A stretch of 64,000 nucleotides of DNA, taken from contig JACKDV010000022.1 in NCBI GenBank assembly GCA_020633315.1, positions 77,434 to 141,433 on the forward strand. Reading direction: 5' to 3'. The stretch is from Myxococcales bacterium. Lineage in GTDB: Bacteria; Myxococcota_A; Polyangia; Nannocystales; Nannocystaceae. Both the position numbers and the translations under genes were made by a program. The stretch's first letter is position 1; every line of letters begins with the position of its first letter. Positions 17,600-28,790 of this stretch are shown here, one piece after another. The notes beneath the pieces are model-generated. The model saw only the letters and a program-made list of their open reading frames with translations, was not told the origin of the DNA and did no database searches.

Positions 17600-18619
17600 C
17601 TAGCCGGGCGGGATGAACGAGGCGCAGGTGGAGACGCCGGCGCCGGGGATGTGCAGGCCGGTGTTGGAGTTGTACACGCTCAGCCCGCCGCCCTCGTTGC
17701 CGTCGTAGTCCAGGCGGGTCACGCGGGAGACGCCCGAGCCCGGCGAGGTCTCGGTGAAGAAGTACACGTCGCCGCCCCAGAAGGCGAAGGCGAAGGCGTT
17801 GGTGATGTCGAGGCCGTTCAGATCGATGTGCTCGAGCTCCGAGCCGGTGTCCTTGTCGAGGTTGACGAGCACCGCCAGCTCGGCGCTGACGGGGGCGAAG
17901 GCGAACAGCCGCCCGTCGCCCGTGCCGGTCAGCTCGCCCACCGGGTAGTCGGTGGGGCCGATCATGGCGATGGTGTCGGTGGCCTCGTCGAAGCGCCCCA
18001 GCGCCGCGCCGCCGGGGCCGAAGTCGGGATACTCGAGGTAGCGATCGCTGCGGTAGATGTAGAGCGTGTCGCAGCTGCTCTGCGGGTCGATCACCGCGTA
18101 GCCCATGCCCAGCAGCCACCAGGACGCGCCGGGGTTGAGGTAGCCGGTGTCCTCGCACTGGCTCAGATCCGACAGCGGCGCCCGGTAGATGCGGGCGCTC
18201 GCGGTGGCCTGCTCGTAGTAGTTGAGCCAGGCGTAGCCCTGACGATCGATCGCCATCGAGTTGGCCACCCAGCCCAGCGGGGCCGCGCAGCCGATGGTGC
18301 CCACCGGGGTGAAGGTGTTGGCGGGCGGATCGAAGAACCACACCGAGGCGACGCCGCCCGAGTTGTCGAGCACGTAGATGCCGTCCTCCACGTCTTGGCA
18401 CGCACACTGGCCGCCGTCGCCGCCGTCGCCCGCGGTGGCGGTGCCGGCCACGTCGAGCTTGCCGCCGGTGCCGTCGGCCGAGTCCTCGGTCTCGGCCTGG
18501 CTGGTGACCCCGGGCCCGCCGTCGAGGATGATGCCCGTGTCTGCTCCCTCGCTGCCGGTGTCGTCGGTGCAGGCCGAGAGGGCGACCAGCAGCGACCATG
18601 CCCACGCCGTGCTCCGCAT
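17600..18619 (-). CDS. Secreted lipoprotein with beta-propeller-like domain, hypothetical
   Basis: 339 aa from ATG 18619 (an ATG at 18637 is also in frame). Signal peptide ends at lipobox LSAC (Cys near 17), then an acidic Asp/Gly/Thr linker to about residue 75 and a Cys pair (CAC). The remainder is a run of beta-strand-like repeats (DGIYVLDNSGG, GYAWLNYYE, RLFAFAPVSAE, DVYFFTETSPG), suggestive of a beta-propeller. It starts 36 bp after the stop of the kinase gene on the same strand, so the two are likely an operon. Confidence 0.8.
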   Translation of the reverse strand: MRSTAWAWSLLVALSACTDDTGSEGADTGIILDGGPGVTSQAETEDSADGTGGKLDVAGTATAGDGGDGGQCACQDVEDGIYVLDNSGGVASVWFFDPPANTFTPVGTIGCAAPLGWVANSMAIDRQGYAWLNYYEQATASARIYRAPLSDLSQCEDTGYLNPGASWWLLGMGYAVIDPQSSCDTLYIYRSDRYLEYPDFGPGGAALGRFDEATDTIAMIGPTDYPVGELTGTGDGRLFAFAPVSAELAVLVNLDKDTGSELEHIDLNGLDITNAFAFAFWGGDVYFFTETSPGSGVSRVTRLDYDGNEGGGLSVYNSNTGLHIPGAGVSTCASFIPPG

Positions 18620-18655
18620 GGGCTCAGCATAGCGCATGCGTCGGAGCGCTCGGGA

Positions 18656-21559
<2,904 letters not shown>

Positions 21560-21613
21560 CGCGGCCCGAGCATGCCGTGCGTGGGCGCGGAAAGCCACGG
21601 TATAAACGGCACC

Positions 21614-22243
21614 GTGGACGACGCAGAGCGCGAGCGAGTCGAGGCGATCCTGGAGTACTGGTTTGGCGCGCTGGAGGGCCCGCACGACGTGGATCCCAGC
21701 AAGAACGCGCTGTGGTGGGCCGGCGGAGCGGCGATCGATGCGGAGATCCGGGAGCGCTTCGGCGAGCTGGTCACGCGGGCGCGGGCCGGCGAGCTGGATC
21801 ACTGGGCCGAGTCGCCGCGACCGGCGCTGGCGCTGGTGATCCTCCTCGACCAATTCACTCGCAACCTGGGACGCGGCACGGCCGAGGCCTTCGCCGGGGA
21901 CGCCGCAGCGCTGCGGGTGACCCTGCGTGCGCTCGAGCGCGGCTTCGATCAGCAGCTCCGGCCGGTCGAGCGGGGCTTCCTGTGCATGCCGCTGATGCAC
22001 GCCGAGGATCGCGAGATGGCTCGCCGCAGCCTCGAGGTGTTCGCGCGGCTGGCGAAGGAGGTGGCGGAGCTCGGCCTGGAGGGGCACCCCGACTTCCACC
22101 CGTCGGCGGTGACCCACGCCGAGATCGTGGAGCGCTTCGGTCGCTATCCCCACCGCAACCCGCTGCTGGGGCGCGAGCCCACGCCCGAGGAGACGGCCTT
22201 CCTCGCCGACGGCGGGCCGTCGTTCGGCCAGAGCAAGCAGTAG
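21614..22243 (+). CDS. DUF924 family protein
   Basis: 209 aa, the usual family length. Diagnostic features are VEAILEYWFG near the N-terminus, LALVILLDQFTRNLGRGTAEAFAGD, GFLCMPLMHAEDREMARRS and the C-terminal RFGRYPHRNPLLGREPTPEE. DUF924 is an all-helical TPR-like fold of unknown function, common in Proteobacteria. A TATAAA at 21601-21606 lies 7 bp before the GTG at 21614, suggesting a leaderless transcript; ATG 21572 is an alternative. It is divergent from the kinase gene. Confidence 0.85.
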   Translation: MDDAERERVEAILEYWFGALEGPHDVDPSKNALWWAGGAAIDAEIRERFGELVTRARAGELDHWAESPRPALALVILLDQFTRNLGRGTAEAFAGDAAALRVTLRALERGFDQQLRPVERGFLCMPLMHAEDREMARRSLEVFARLAKEVAELGLEGHPDFHPSAVTHAEIVERFGRYPHRNPLLGREPTPEETAFLADGGPSFGQSKQ

Positions 22244-22301
22244 CCCCTCGGCGCTCGCGCTCCGTGGGTCGCGATCGGTGGTTTGGCTATGATGGACCGC
22301 A

Positions 22302-23108
22302 ATGACGCGGATCCACGGGCGCGGTCTCGTCCTGCTCGGCCTGTGGCTGGGCGCGGGGTGTGTCGCGCGCGAGCCCGCGATGAGCGGCGAGGGGAGCCCT
22401 CGGCAGGAGCCCGCGGCGGTCTCGGACCCGTCGCCGCCGACGGGGCCGGGCGCCGAGGGAGGGCCCTTCGAGCTGGCGATCGACGGTGCCGCGCCCGTGT
22501 CGGCCCTCCCGCCGCCCACGGGTCCTGGCCACGCCGAGCGCATCGGCTGGAGTCACGAGCCGGGGCGCTTCGTGTACTGCCTGGGGTCGTCGACCGAGTG
22601 CCGCGAGTGCCGGCTGCTGTCGCGCGACGGGAGCTCCGAGAGCCTCGAGTCGGGCCCGGGCTGCGCAGCGGGCCTCGACCCCGACGCGCTCGAGGCCCGG
22701 CTGCGAGCCGAGCGGGTGGGCCCCGGGGCCGAGCGCTGGTCCGCGGGCGACGAGCTGGTCGTGGTGGCGGAGACCCACGAGCTCGAGCCCTCCAACTCCG
22801 GCCAGCCGCGTCCGCTGCTCGAGGTGGGCGCGCGGCGGCGCGCGGGCGGCCCCACGGGCTGGCTGCTGCACGTCGACCCCTGCCAGGGCTGCGGCATCGA
22901 TCAGGTCTGCACCGGCGCCGCGCACCTCGATGCGCTCTCGCTGTCGCCCGACGGGCAGGAGGTGGTCGCCCTGGTCCACCTTCGTGCCAGCGACGGCACG
23001 CAGCAGCATCGCCTCGAGCGGATCGCGGCGTCGCGCCTGGCCGACGCCGCGCGGGCCAGCTCCAGCTCCGATCGGCGCGAGGGCGCTACCCCTCCGCGCG
23101 ATCCTTGA
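22302..23108 (+). CDS. Secreted lipoprotein, hypothetical
   Basis: 268 aa with a signal peptide and lipobox LGAGC (Cys near residue 20), a Pro/Gly/Ser-rich linker to about residue 55, then a domain with several Cys pairs (CLGSSTECRECRL, CQGCGIDQVC), likely disulfide-bonded or metal-binding. No family recognised. Its 3' end overlaps the convergent SRPBCC gene by 23 bp; codon bias decays in the last 25 codons, so the C-terminal tail is Ser/Arg-rich and probably disordered. Confidence 0.72.
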   Translation: MTRIHGRGLVLLGLWLGAGCVAREPAMSGEGSPRQEPAAVSDPSPPTGPGAEGGPFELAIDGAAPVSALPPPTGPGHAERIGWSHEPGRFVYCLGSSTECRECRLLSRDGSSESLESGPGCAAGLDPDALEARLRAERVGPGAERWSAGDELVVVAETHELEPSNSGQPRPLLEVGARRRAGGPTGWLLHVDPCQGCGIDQVCTGAAHLDALSLSPDGQEVVALVHLRASDGTQQHRLERIAASRLADAARASSSSDRREGATPPRDP

Positions 23109-23505
23109 GCCCCGCCGCGAAGCCGTCGAAGGCCTCGCTCATGTCGGGGATGGACTTGCCGATCAGCTTGAGCATGGGCCCGCTGAACACCTCGCGCATG
23201 CGGAACTCGGTGCGCCCCTGGTCGAGCTCGCGCAGCGAGTAGGTGCGCTCGCCCTTGAACAGCCCCAGCGGCATGCCGCCCGACCACACCATGGTCTCGT
23301 TGGGCACCAGGGTGGTCACCTTCACCGGGAACGCCCGCCCGGGGCTCAGCTTGGTGAACGCCTTGATCTTCGCGCCCAGGGCCACCTCCCCCTCGATCCG
23401 CTCGCAGGAGGGATCCCACTCGGGCCACTTGGCGGTGTCGATCAGGACCTCCCAGACCTTCTCGGCCGGCGCATCGATGGTGGTGGAGGTGGAGTACTCG
23501 AGCAT
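23086..23505 (-). CDS. SRPBCC family protein (polyketide cyclase/dehydrase-like)
   Basis: 139 aa, full length for a START/Bet v 1-like fold. The N-terminus (STSTTIDAPAEKVWEVLIDTAKWPEWDP) is the classic SRPBCC pattern, and the C-terminal helix begins near SEAFDGFAAGL. These proteins bind hydrophobic ligands in a cavity. It is the last gene of an ArsR/AHSA1/SRPBCC set on the minus strand, 24 bp after the AHSA1 stop, and overlaps a convergent lipoprotein gene. Ligand unknown. Confidence 0.85.
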   Translation of the reverse strand: MLEYSTSTTIDAPAEKVWEVLIDTAKWPEWDPSCERIEGEVALGAKIKAFTKLSPGRAFPVKVTTLVPNETMVWSGGMPLGLFKGERTYSLRELDQGRTEFRMREVFSGPMLKLIGKSIPDMSEAFDGFAAGLKDRAEG

Positions 23506-23529
23506 GGCGGAGCTTCCTCGGGGCGGGGC

Positions 23530-23979
23530 TCAGGGAGCCTCGGGGTTGGCGTGGACGAAGGCGACGAAGGTGGGCAGCACGTGATCCCAGGCGCGGCCGA
23601 AGAGGGCGACGCGCTGCGGCCAGGCATCGCCGAGCCCGCTGCGGCCCTCGGCGTGGGTGACCTCGACCAGGCAGTGGTCGCCGTGGGGGGCGAAGCGGAC
23701 GTCCACCTCGGTGGGCTCGGTGATCGCCCCCGGGTACCAGGTGTAGGTCACGCGCCGCGGGGGATCCCAGCGCAGCACCTCGCCCAGGCGCGCCTCCTCG
23801 CCCGACTCGCTGCGCTCGTAGAAGCGCCCGCCCACGCGGGGCTCGAGCCGCAGCTCCGAGCGATCGAAGCGGCGGTGCGACGGCGGCCACCAGGCATCGA
23901 TGCACCCGGTGAACACCGCGAAGGCATGGGCCGCCGAGCAGCGCAGCTCCACCCGACGCTCGAGCGGCTCGCCGGTCAT
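23530..23979 (-). CDS. AHSA1-type SRPBCC protein
   Basis: 149 aa. Opening with ERRVELRCSAAHAFAVFTGCIDAWWP, followed by LEPRVGGRFYER and GEVLRWDPPRRVTYTWYPG, it matches the activator-of-Hsp90-ATPase-like SRPBCC subfamily frequently coupled to ArsR regulators. The C-terminal helix (WPQRVALFGRAWDHVLPTFVAFV) is intact. It overlaps the ArsR gene by 4 bp (ATGA), the standard ArsR-AHSA1 arrangement in actinobacteria and myxobacteria. Probable cytoplasmic ligand-binding protein. Confidence 0.88.
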   Translation of the reverse strand: MTGEPLERRVELRCSAAHAFAVFTGCIDAWWPPSHRRFDRSELRLEPRVGGRFYERSESGEEARLGEVLRWDPPRRVTYTWYPGAITEPTEVDVRFAPHGDHCLVEVTHAEGRSGLGDAWPQRVALFGRAWDHVLPTFVAFVHANPEAP

Positions 23980-24308
23980 CGCTCCTCCGTGTTCTCGGCC
24001 AGCATCACGAAGCGAGCCAGCGCCTCGTCCCAGAACGCATCGAGCCAGCGCCGCGCCGCATCGAAGCCGCGACGCTCCAGCCGAAACAGGTTGCGCGTGC
24101 CCTGGCGATCGTGGGCGACCAGCTCGGCCTGCTCGAGGATGCGCAGGTGCTTGGACACGGCCGGTCGGCTCACGGGCAGCGCCGCCGCGATCTCGCCGAC
24201 GGGCCGAGGGCCCTCGGCCAGCAAGCGCACGATGGAGCGCCGGGTGGGGCAGCCCAGCGCGTCGAGCGCGTCCTCGAATTCGAGGATTGGAGCGGTGCTC
24301 GGAGCCAT
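23976..24308 (-). CDS. ArsR-family winged-helix transcriptional regulator
   Basis: 110 aa. Winged-helix residues include LGCPTRRSIVRLLAEGPRPVGEIAAALPVSRPAVSKHLRILEQAELV, a standard ArsR recognition helix (SRPAVSKHLRIL). No CxC metal site is present, so it belongs to the non-metal subgroup seen with AHSA1 genes. The ATG at 24308 was chosen since the open frame upstream runs through a tandem-repeat tract with no HTH homology. It probably autoregulates through the inverted repeat immediately upstream. Confidence 0.88.
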   Translation of the reverse strand: MAPSTAPILEFEDALDALGCPTRRSIVRLLAEGPRPVGEIAAALPVSRPAVSKHLRILEQAELVAHDRQGTRNLFRLERRGFDAARRWLDAFWDEALARFVMLAENTEER

Positions 24309-24309
24309 T

Positions 24310-24344
24310 GGTAACTTCGAGATTACGGTTTCCAGGAAGTTACC
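24310..24344 (-). promoter_or_regulatory. Inverted-repeat operator upstream of the ArsR gene
   Basis: GGTAACTT (24310-24317) and AAGTTACC (24337-24344) form a perfect 8-bp inverted repeat with 19 bp between, ending 1 bp before the ArsR start codon. It is AT-richer than its surroundings. Position and symmetry fit an autoregulatory ArsR site. Confidence 0.55.
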
Positions 24345-24407
24345 ATGGATCTCGCACGCGTCAAGCGGACGCTCGACCCCGGCGCGCCACGAACGACGGA
24401 GCAAGGC

Positions 24408-24596
24408 GTCCCGGACACGAGGGATGCCGTCTCGGACACGAGGCAAGGCGTCCCGGACACGAGGGATGCCGTCTCGGACACGAGGCAAGGCGTCCGAGAC
24501 ACGAGGCAAGGCGTCCGGGACACGAGGCAAGGCGTCCGGGACACGAGGGATGCCGTCCCGGACACGAAGGACCTCGTCCCGGTGTCCGGGACGAGG
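24408..24596. repeat. 21-bp tandem repeat, about nine units, palindromic core
   Basis: Eight clear units of 21 bp plus a diverged ninth, all in phase. Each unit opens with GTCCCGGAC or a one-base variant (a near-palindrome), then ACGAGG and one of two endings (GATGCC or CAAGGC). The first four units alternate the two endings strictly. It lies 31 bp beyond the stop of the WGR gene and 64 bp before the ArsR operator. No CRISPR-like unique spacers are present. Both strands are open through it, since 21 bp is a multiple of three, but neither reading resembles a protein domain. Confidence 0.85.
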
Positions 24597-24627
24597 TGTC
24601 GATCGTCCGGGCCCGGTGTCGGCTCGC

Positions 24628-25088
24628 TCAGCTCTCGCGCCAGCCGTCGTCGAGCAGCGCCTTGCGGGCGCGGGCCAGCGCGGCGGCGGCGTCCTCGTCA
24701 CCCTTGAAGCGCTCGGCGACCTCGGTCTTGAGCACCCCGCCGTCGACGGTGAGGCGGGCCTCGATGGTGCGGCCGCCCGCGCTGAAGCTCAGCGTGGCCG
24801 CCGTGCTCAGCTCCTCGGCGGGCACCACCGACAGCACGGGCGCGGCCCGGCTCGGGGCGGCCCCCACCGCATCGCCGGCGTCCTCGTAGCCCTTCTTGCG
24901 CTTGGAGCCGGCGACCTTGTCGAGCTCCTTGCGGGCCTTGTCGTCGGTGCCCAGCTCCTTGACCTGCGTCTGGCCGCCGGTGCCGATGCGCCCGTAGTTG
25001 ACGTAGAGCGTCCCGCTCTCGACCCGCGCGCGCCAGAACTTCTTGGAGCTGCCGTCGACGAGCTGGAGGCTGACTTCCCAGGTTTCGC

Positions 25089-25092
<4 letters not shown>
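24628..25092 (-). CDS. Small WGR-domain protein, last gene of the retron island
   Basis: 154 aa. Residues 1-80 form a canonical WGR domain: WEVSLQLVDGSSKKFWRA, VNYGRIGTGGQ (the WGR motif, here YGR) and the terminal KKGYED. WGR domains bind nucleic acids or stabilise nucleoprotein contacts, as in PARPs. Residues 85-154 are a second small alpha/beta region of unknown type (LSFSAGGRTIEARLTVDGG). Start ATG overlaps the RT stop (ATGA), so RT and WGR are translationally coupled. The coupling suggests it acts with the reverse transcriptase or the msDNA. Confidence 0.88.
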
Positions 25093-26426
<1,334 letters not shown>

Positions 26427-26464
26427 GGACGGGAAGGGGGAAGGGGAGTGGAGGAGAGAGGTCT

Positions 26465-26494
26465 CGCCGCTCGGGGCATCAAGCCGAGCCGGCG
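26465..26494 (-). other. Hairpin between msr-msd and RT start
   Basis: CGCCGCTCGG (26465-26474) pairs with CCGAG-C-CGGCG (26484-26494) with one bulge and a 9-nt loop. In RNA orientation it directly follows the a2 repeat and slightly overlaps it, lying about 39 nt before the RT start codon. It could compete with a1/a2 pairing, protect the transcript end or tune RT translation; inference only. Confidence 0.4.
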
Positions 26495-26770
26495 AGGAAA
26501 GGGAACCGAGACGCTACTGCTCGACACGGGACACGGTAGGCTCACCGGTTTGTGGTACGGAGGGGGTCGTAGCGACTGGGTTGAACGACGGCTGCGTGGT
26601 TGGTCCAGATAACCCGGTCGCTACGACCCCCTCCGTACCTGACAAACCACGAACAGCCTACCTTGTGGAGTGATGCAGTGATGTTGAACCGGGGCGGCGC
26701 AGCGCCGCCCGTGTGCAGAAGCACGTGGCTAACGAGCTCGGTTCCCTCTCCTCGCGACTCTTGGATTCGT
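26492..26770 (-). ncRNA. Retron msr-msd non-coding RNA (msDNA template)
   Basis: In RNA order: a1 repeat (26737-26755), then a TTAGC that fits the branching-G context, a short GTGC/GCAC hairpin, a GGGCGGCG/CGCCGCCC hairpin (26692-26710, the msr stem-loops), then the msd. The msd is a long hairpin: outer 8-bp stem (26655-26662 with 26535-26542), a 7-bp GGTTTGT/ACAAACC stem, a perfect 23-bp stem (26617-26639 with 26554-26576) and a 5-bp tip with a roughly 30-nt loop. It ends at a2 (26492-26510), complementary to a1 at 18 of 19 positions. Predicted msDNA is about 150 nt, in the range known for myxobacterial retrons (Mx162, Ne144, Ne160). The 5' end near 26770 is inferred from the promoter. Confidence 0.93.
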
Positions 26771-26776
26771 GGCGTC

Positions 26777-26806
26777 AAGCTAGGCGATCCGTAGCGGTGG
26801 TGTCAA
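26777..26806 (-). promoter_or_regulatory. Candidate sigma-70 promoter of the retron transcript
   Basis: On the minus strand a perfect TTGACA (26801-26806) is followed after 18 bp by TAGCTT (26777-26782, 3 of 6 consensus). Transcription would begin about 26770, 15 nt before a1, as expected for a retron RNA. It gives the msr-msd/RT/WGR unit its own promoter inside the larger same-strand cluster. The 180-bp gap to the upstream gene otherwise has only a weak GC hairpin around 26880-26910. Confidence 0.6.
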
Positions 26807-26949
26807 CGCGATCGCGGCGGTGATTGTGAAGAATTTCGGCGTTCTGGCCGGGTCTGGAGGCCATCCGAGGGCACGTGCCCACCCCCCGGCCTGCCCCGAT
26901 GGGGGGCGTGCACGGAGTGTGGGCCGGGCGACGTTGGTGGCGGTCGGTG

Positions 26950-28767
26950 CTAGGGGCTCTCGGCCGCGCTGGCGTCGATGAAGCCCTTGGTGGAGAGCGT
27001 CTCGAGCCGGCCGAAGTACTCGGTGCTGGCCTCTTCGGGGGTGAGGAAGAGCAGCCTCTGCATGCGCATGCGATCGGGGTGCGGACCCCAGCGCACGGTG
27101 ACCTGGCGGTGGTCGAGGCTGACGCGGTAGGTGAGCGAGCCGCTGCGGCCGCGCCGGACGAAGGTGCGGGTCTCGGCGCGGATCAGCCGGCGGCCCTCCT
27201 CGGTGCTGCGGGCCCGCTCGAGCTCGGCGCGCTGGCGGGCGTAGAGCAGCCGCAGCGCCATCATGGGCACGGTGGGTCCCTCTCGCAGGCCGCTGCGGCG
27301 GAACTGCGGGCTGGTGCACGAGGCATCGACGGTGCGGCCCTCTCGGTCGATGGTGAACGAGGTCTTGTAGCTGCGGTGGGCCTGCGGGTCGTCCACCTCG
27401 CCCTCGATCTTGGTGCCCTCGGCCCCGAGGTCGTGCACGCGGGTGAGCCGGACCGCGCCCTCGGTGTCGAGCAGGCGGTGGGCCTCGGCCTCGCGGGCGT
27501 CGCGGAAGCGCAGCGCCTCGGGGTCGGGCGGGGTGGCGAGCAGGGGGCGGTGCACGAAGCGGCGCCCGGCCACGTCGTGCAGCACCAGCCCGCGCTGGAT
27601 GTGGTGCAGCAGGGCCGGGCGCAGCTCGGTGCTGGCGCGCCCGGTCTTCTCGGCCAGCTCCTCCATGGTGAGCGGAGCCTGCTGCAGCAGGCCGAGCACC
27701 TTGCGGGCGAGCACCTCGTCCACCTCGCCCGCGTCGAGCAGGTCGAAGGTGGCGATGCCGGCCCAGCCCGCGTCGGTCCAGCCCGACAGCGCGAGGGTGA
27801 GCTCGGCGTCGCCCAGATCGAGCACGTAGAACGCGGGCAGGCCCGGCCCCACCAGGTGGATGGTGACCGAGCGGGCGTGGGGCAGCAGGCGGGCGAGCAC
27901 CGAGAGCCGGTTGCGGCCCCAGGTGCGCACCACCATGGGCATGGCGCCCTCGTACTCGGCCCCCGTCGACTCGATGACCTGCTCCCAGGGCTCGAGCACC
28001 AGGCGCGGGCGCTCGCCGGGGACCAGCTCGTAGCGCAGGGCCCGGGGCGACTTGCGGGCTCGCTTCTGCCGCAGCGTGAGCAGCACGTTGTACAGATCGA
28101 TGGGCGCCAGGGTGAAGCTGCGCAGGGGCAGGGTGGAGGCCGACTGCACCTGGCCGAAGGCCCGGATCCACCGCATGGGCACCAAGAAGCGCTGCTCGTC
28201 GCCCTCGCCCTGCTCGCTGGGGGTGAGCTCGAGGGTGGAGCTCCGGTACGAGCGCAGCCGGCTCAGCGCGGCGAGCAGCCGCGGGCCCAGGCGCAGGTGC
28301 GAGGTGCCGGGCGTGAGCTGGTCGGCCCGATAGGAGCCGCCCGCCTTCAGCCACAGCCGGGCGTAGGCGGACTCGTCGGTGGAGAACACCTCCAGGCTCA
28401 GCCCGCGCTCGTCGATCGCGAGCACGGGATCGAGCGGGGCCTCCTCCTGCGCCGCCTCGCCGTACTTGGAGGCGAGGAAGTCACGCTGGGCGTTCCACAC
28501 CTCCTGCGAGACCCGCTTGCCCTGGGCCAGCAGGTAGGCCAGGTAGTCGGCCCGGCTGCGCGGGCGGAAGCGCAGATCGGAGGTGAGGATCTCGCCCATC
28601 GTGAGCAGGGCATCGCGCACCACCCCCGGCCGCTCGAGCTGGGCGACCAGGCTGCACTCGGCACGGATTCCGTCGGTGGGGATGCGCAGGCGGAAGGCGT
28701 CGCCCTCGGCCACCGGATCGGTGGCGGGGGCGTAGCGGACGCGGACCTCGGCGGCTTGGCTCGTCAT
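26950..28767 (-). CDS. Winged-helix / degenerate SWIM / WGR-like protein of the retron island
   Basis: 605 aa from ATG 28767. Residues 1-355 have no recognised domain. Residues about 357-408 look like a winged helix (PLTMEELAEKTGRASTELRPALLHHIQRG). Residues 460-510 resemble a SWIM zinc finger (GRTVDASCTSPQFRRSG) but lack the second Cys and the CxH pair, so zinc binding is probably lost. Residues 530-600 resemble a WGR domain (VTVRWGPHPD, then LTPEEASTEYFGRLETLSTKGFIDA). The stop is 180 bp before the retron RNA promoter; the start is 23 bp after the giant gene's stop. Role inferred: nucleic-acid binding partner of the system. Confidence 0.7.
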   Translation of the reverse strand: MTSQAAEVRVRYAPATDPVAEGDAFRLRIPTDGIRAECSLVAQLERPGVVRDALLTMGEILTSDLRFRPRSRADYLAYLLAQGKRVSQEVWNAQRDFLASKYGEAAQEEAPLDPVLAIDERGLSLEVFSTDESAYARLWLKAGGSYRADQLTPGTSHLRLGPRLLAALSRLRSYRSSTLELTPSEQGEGDEQRFLVPMRWIRAFGQVQSASTLPLRSFTLAPIDLYNVLLTLRQKRARKSPRALRYELVPGERPRLVLEPWEQVIESTGAEYEGAMPMVVRTWGRNRLSVLARLLPHARSVTIHLVGPGLPAFYVLDLGDAELTLALSGWTDAGWAGIATFDLLDAGEVDEVLARKVLGLLQQAPLTMEELAEKTGRASTELRPALLHHIQRGLVLHDVAGRRFVHRPLLATPPDPEALRFRDAREAEAHRLLDTEGAVRLTRVHDLGAEGTKIEGEVDDPQAHRSYKTSFTIDREGRTVDASCTSPQFRRSGLREGPTVPMMALRLLYARQRAELERARSTEEGRRLIRAETRTFVRRGRSGSLTYRVSLDHRQVTVRWGPHPDRMRMQRLLFLTPEEASTEYFGRLETLSTKGFIDASAAESP

Positions 28768-28790
28768 CGTCGGCGTTCCTCGTTGGTCTT

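Noticed and set aside
24408..24596. CRISPR array
   Set aside because: The 21-bp units abut one another with no unique spacers, and no cas genes are nearby.
24309..24701. An N-terminal extension of the ArsR protein reading through the 21-bp repeats
   Set aside because: The repeat gives a meaningless 7-residue repeat, and the inverted repeat operator would fall inside the gene. The ATG at 24308 fits the family.
26542..26778. A 78-codon open frame across the retron RNA region
   Set aside because: It spans the msr-msd stems, whose base pairing explains the sequence; no coding bias or start site.
26427..26950. Group II intron or diversity-generating element for the RT
   Set aside because: No domain V/VI-like or template/variable repeats; NAxxH and VTG motifs plus msr-msd identify a retron.
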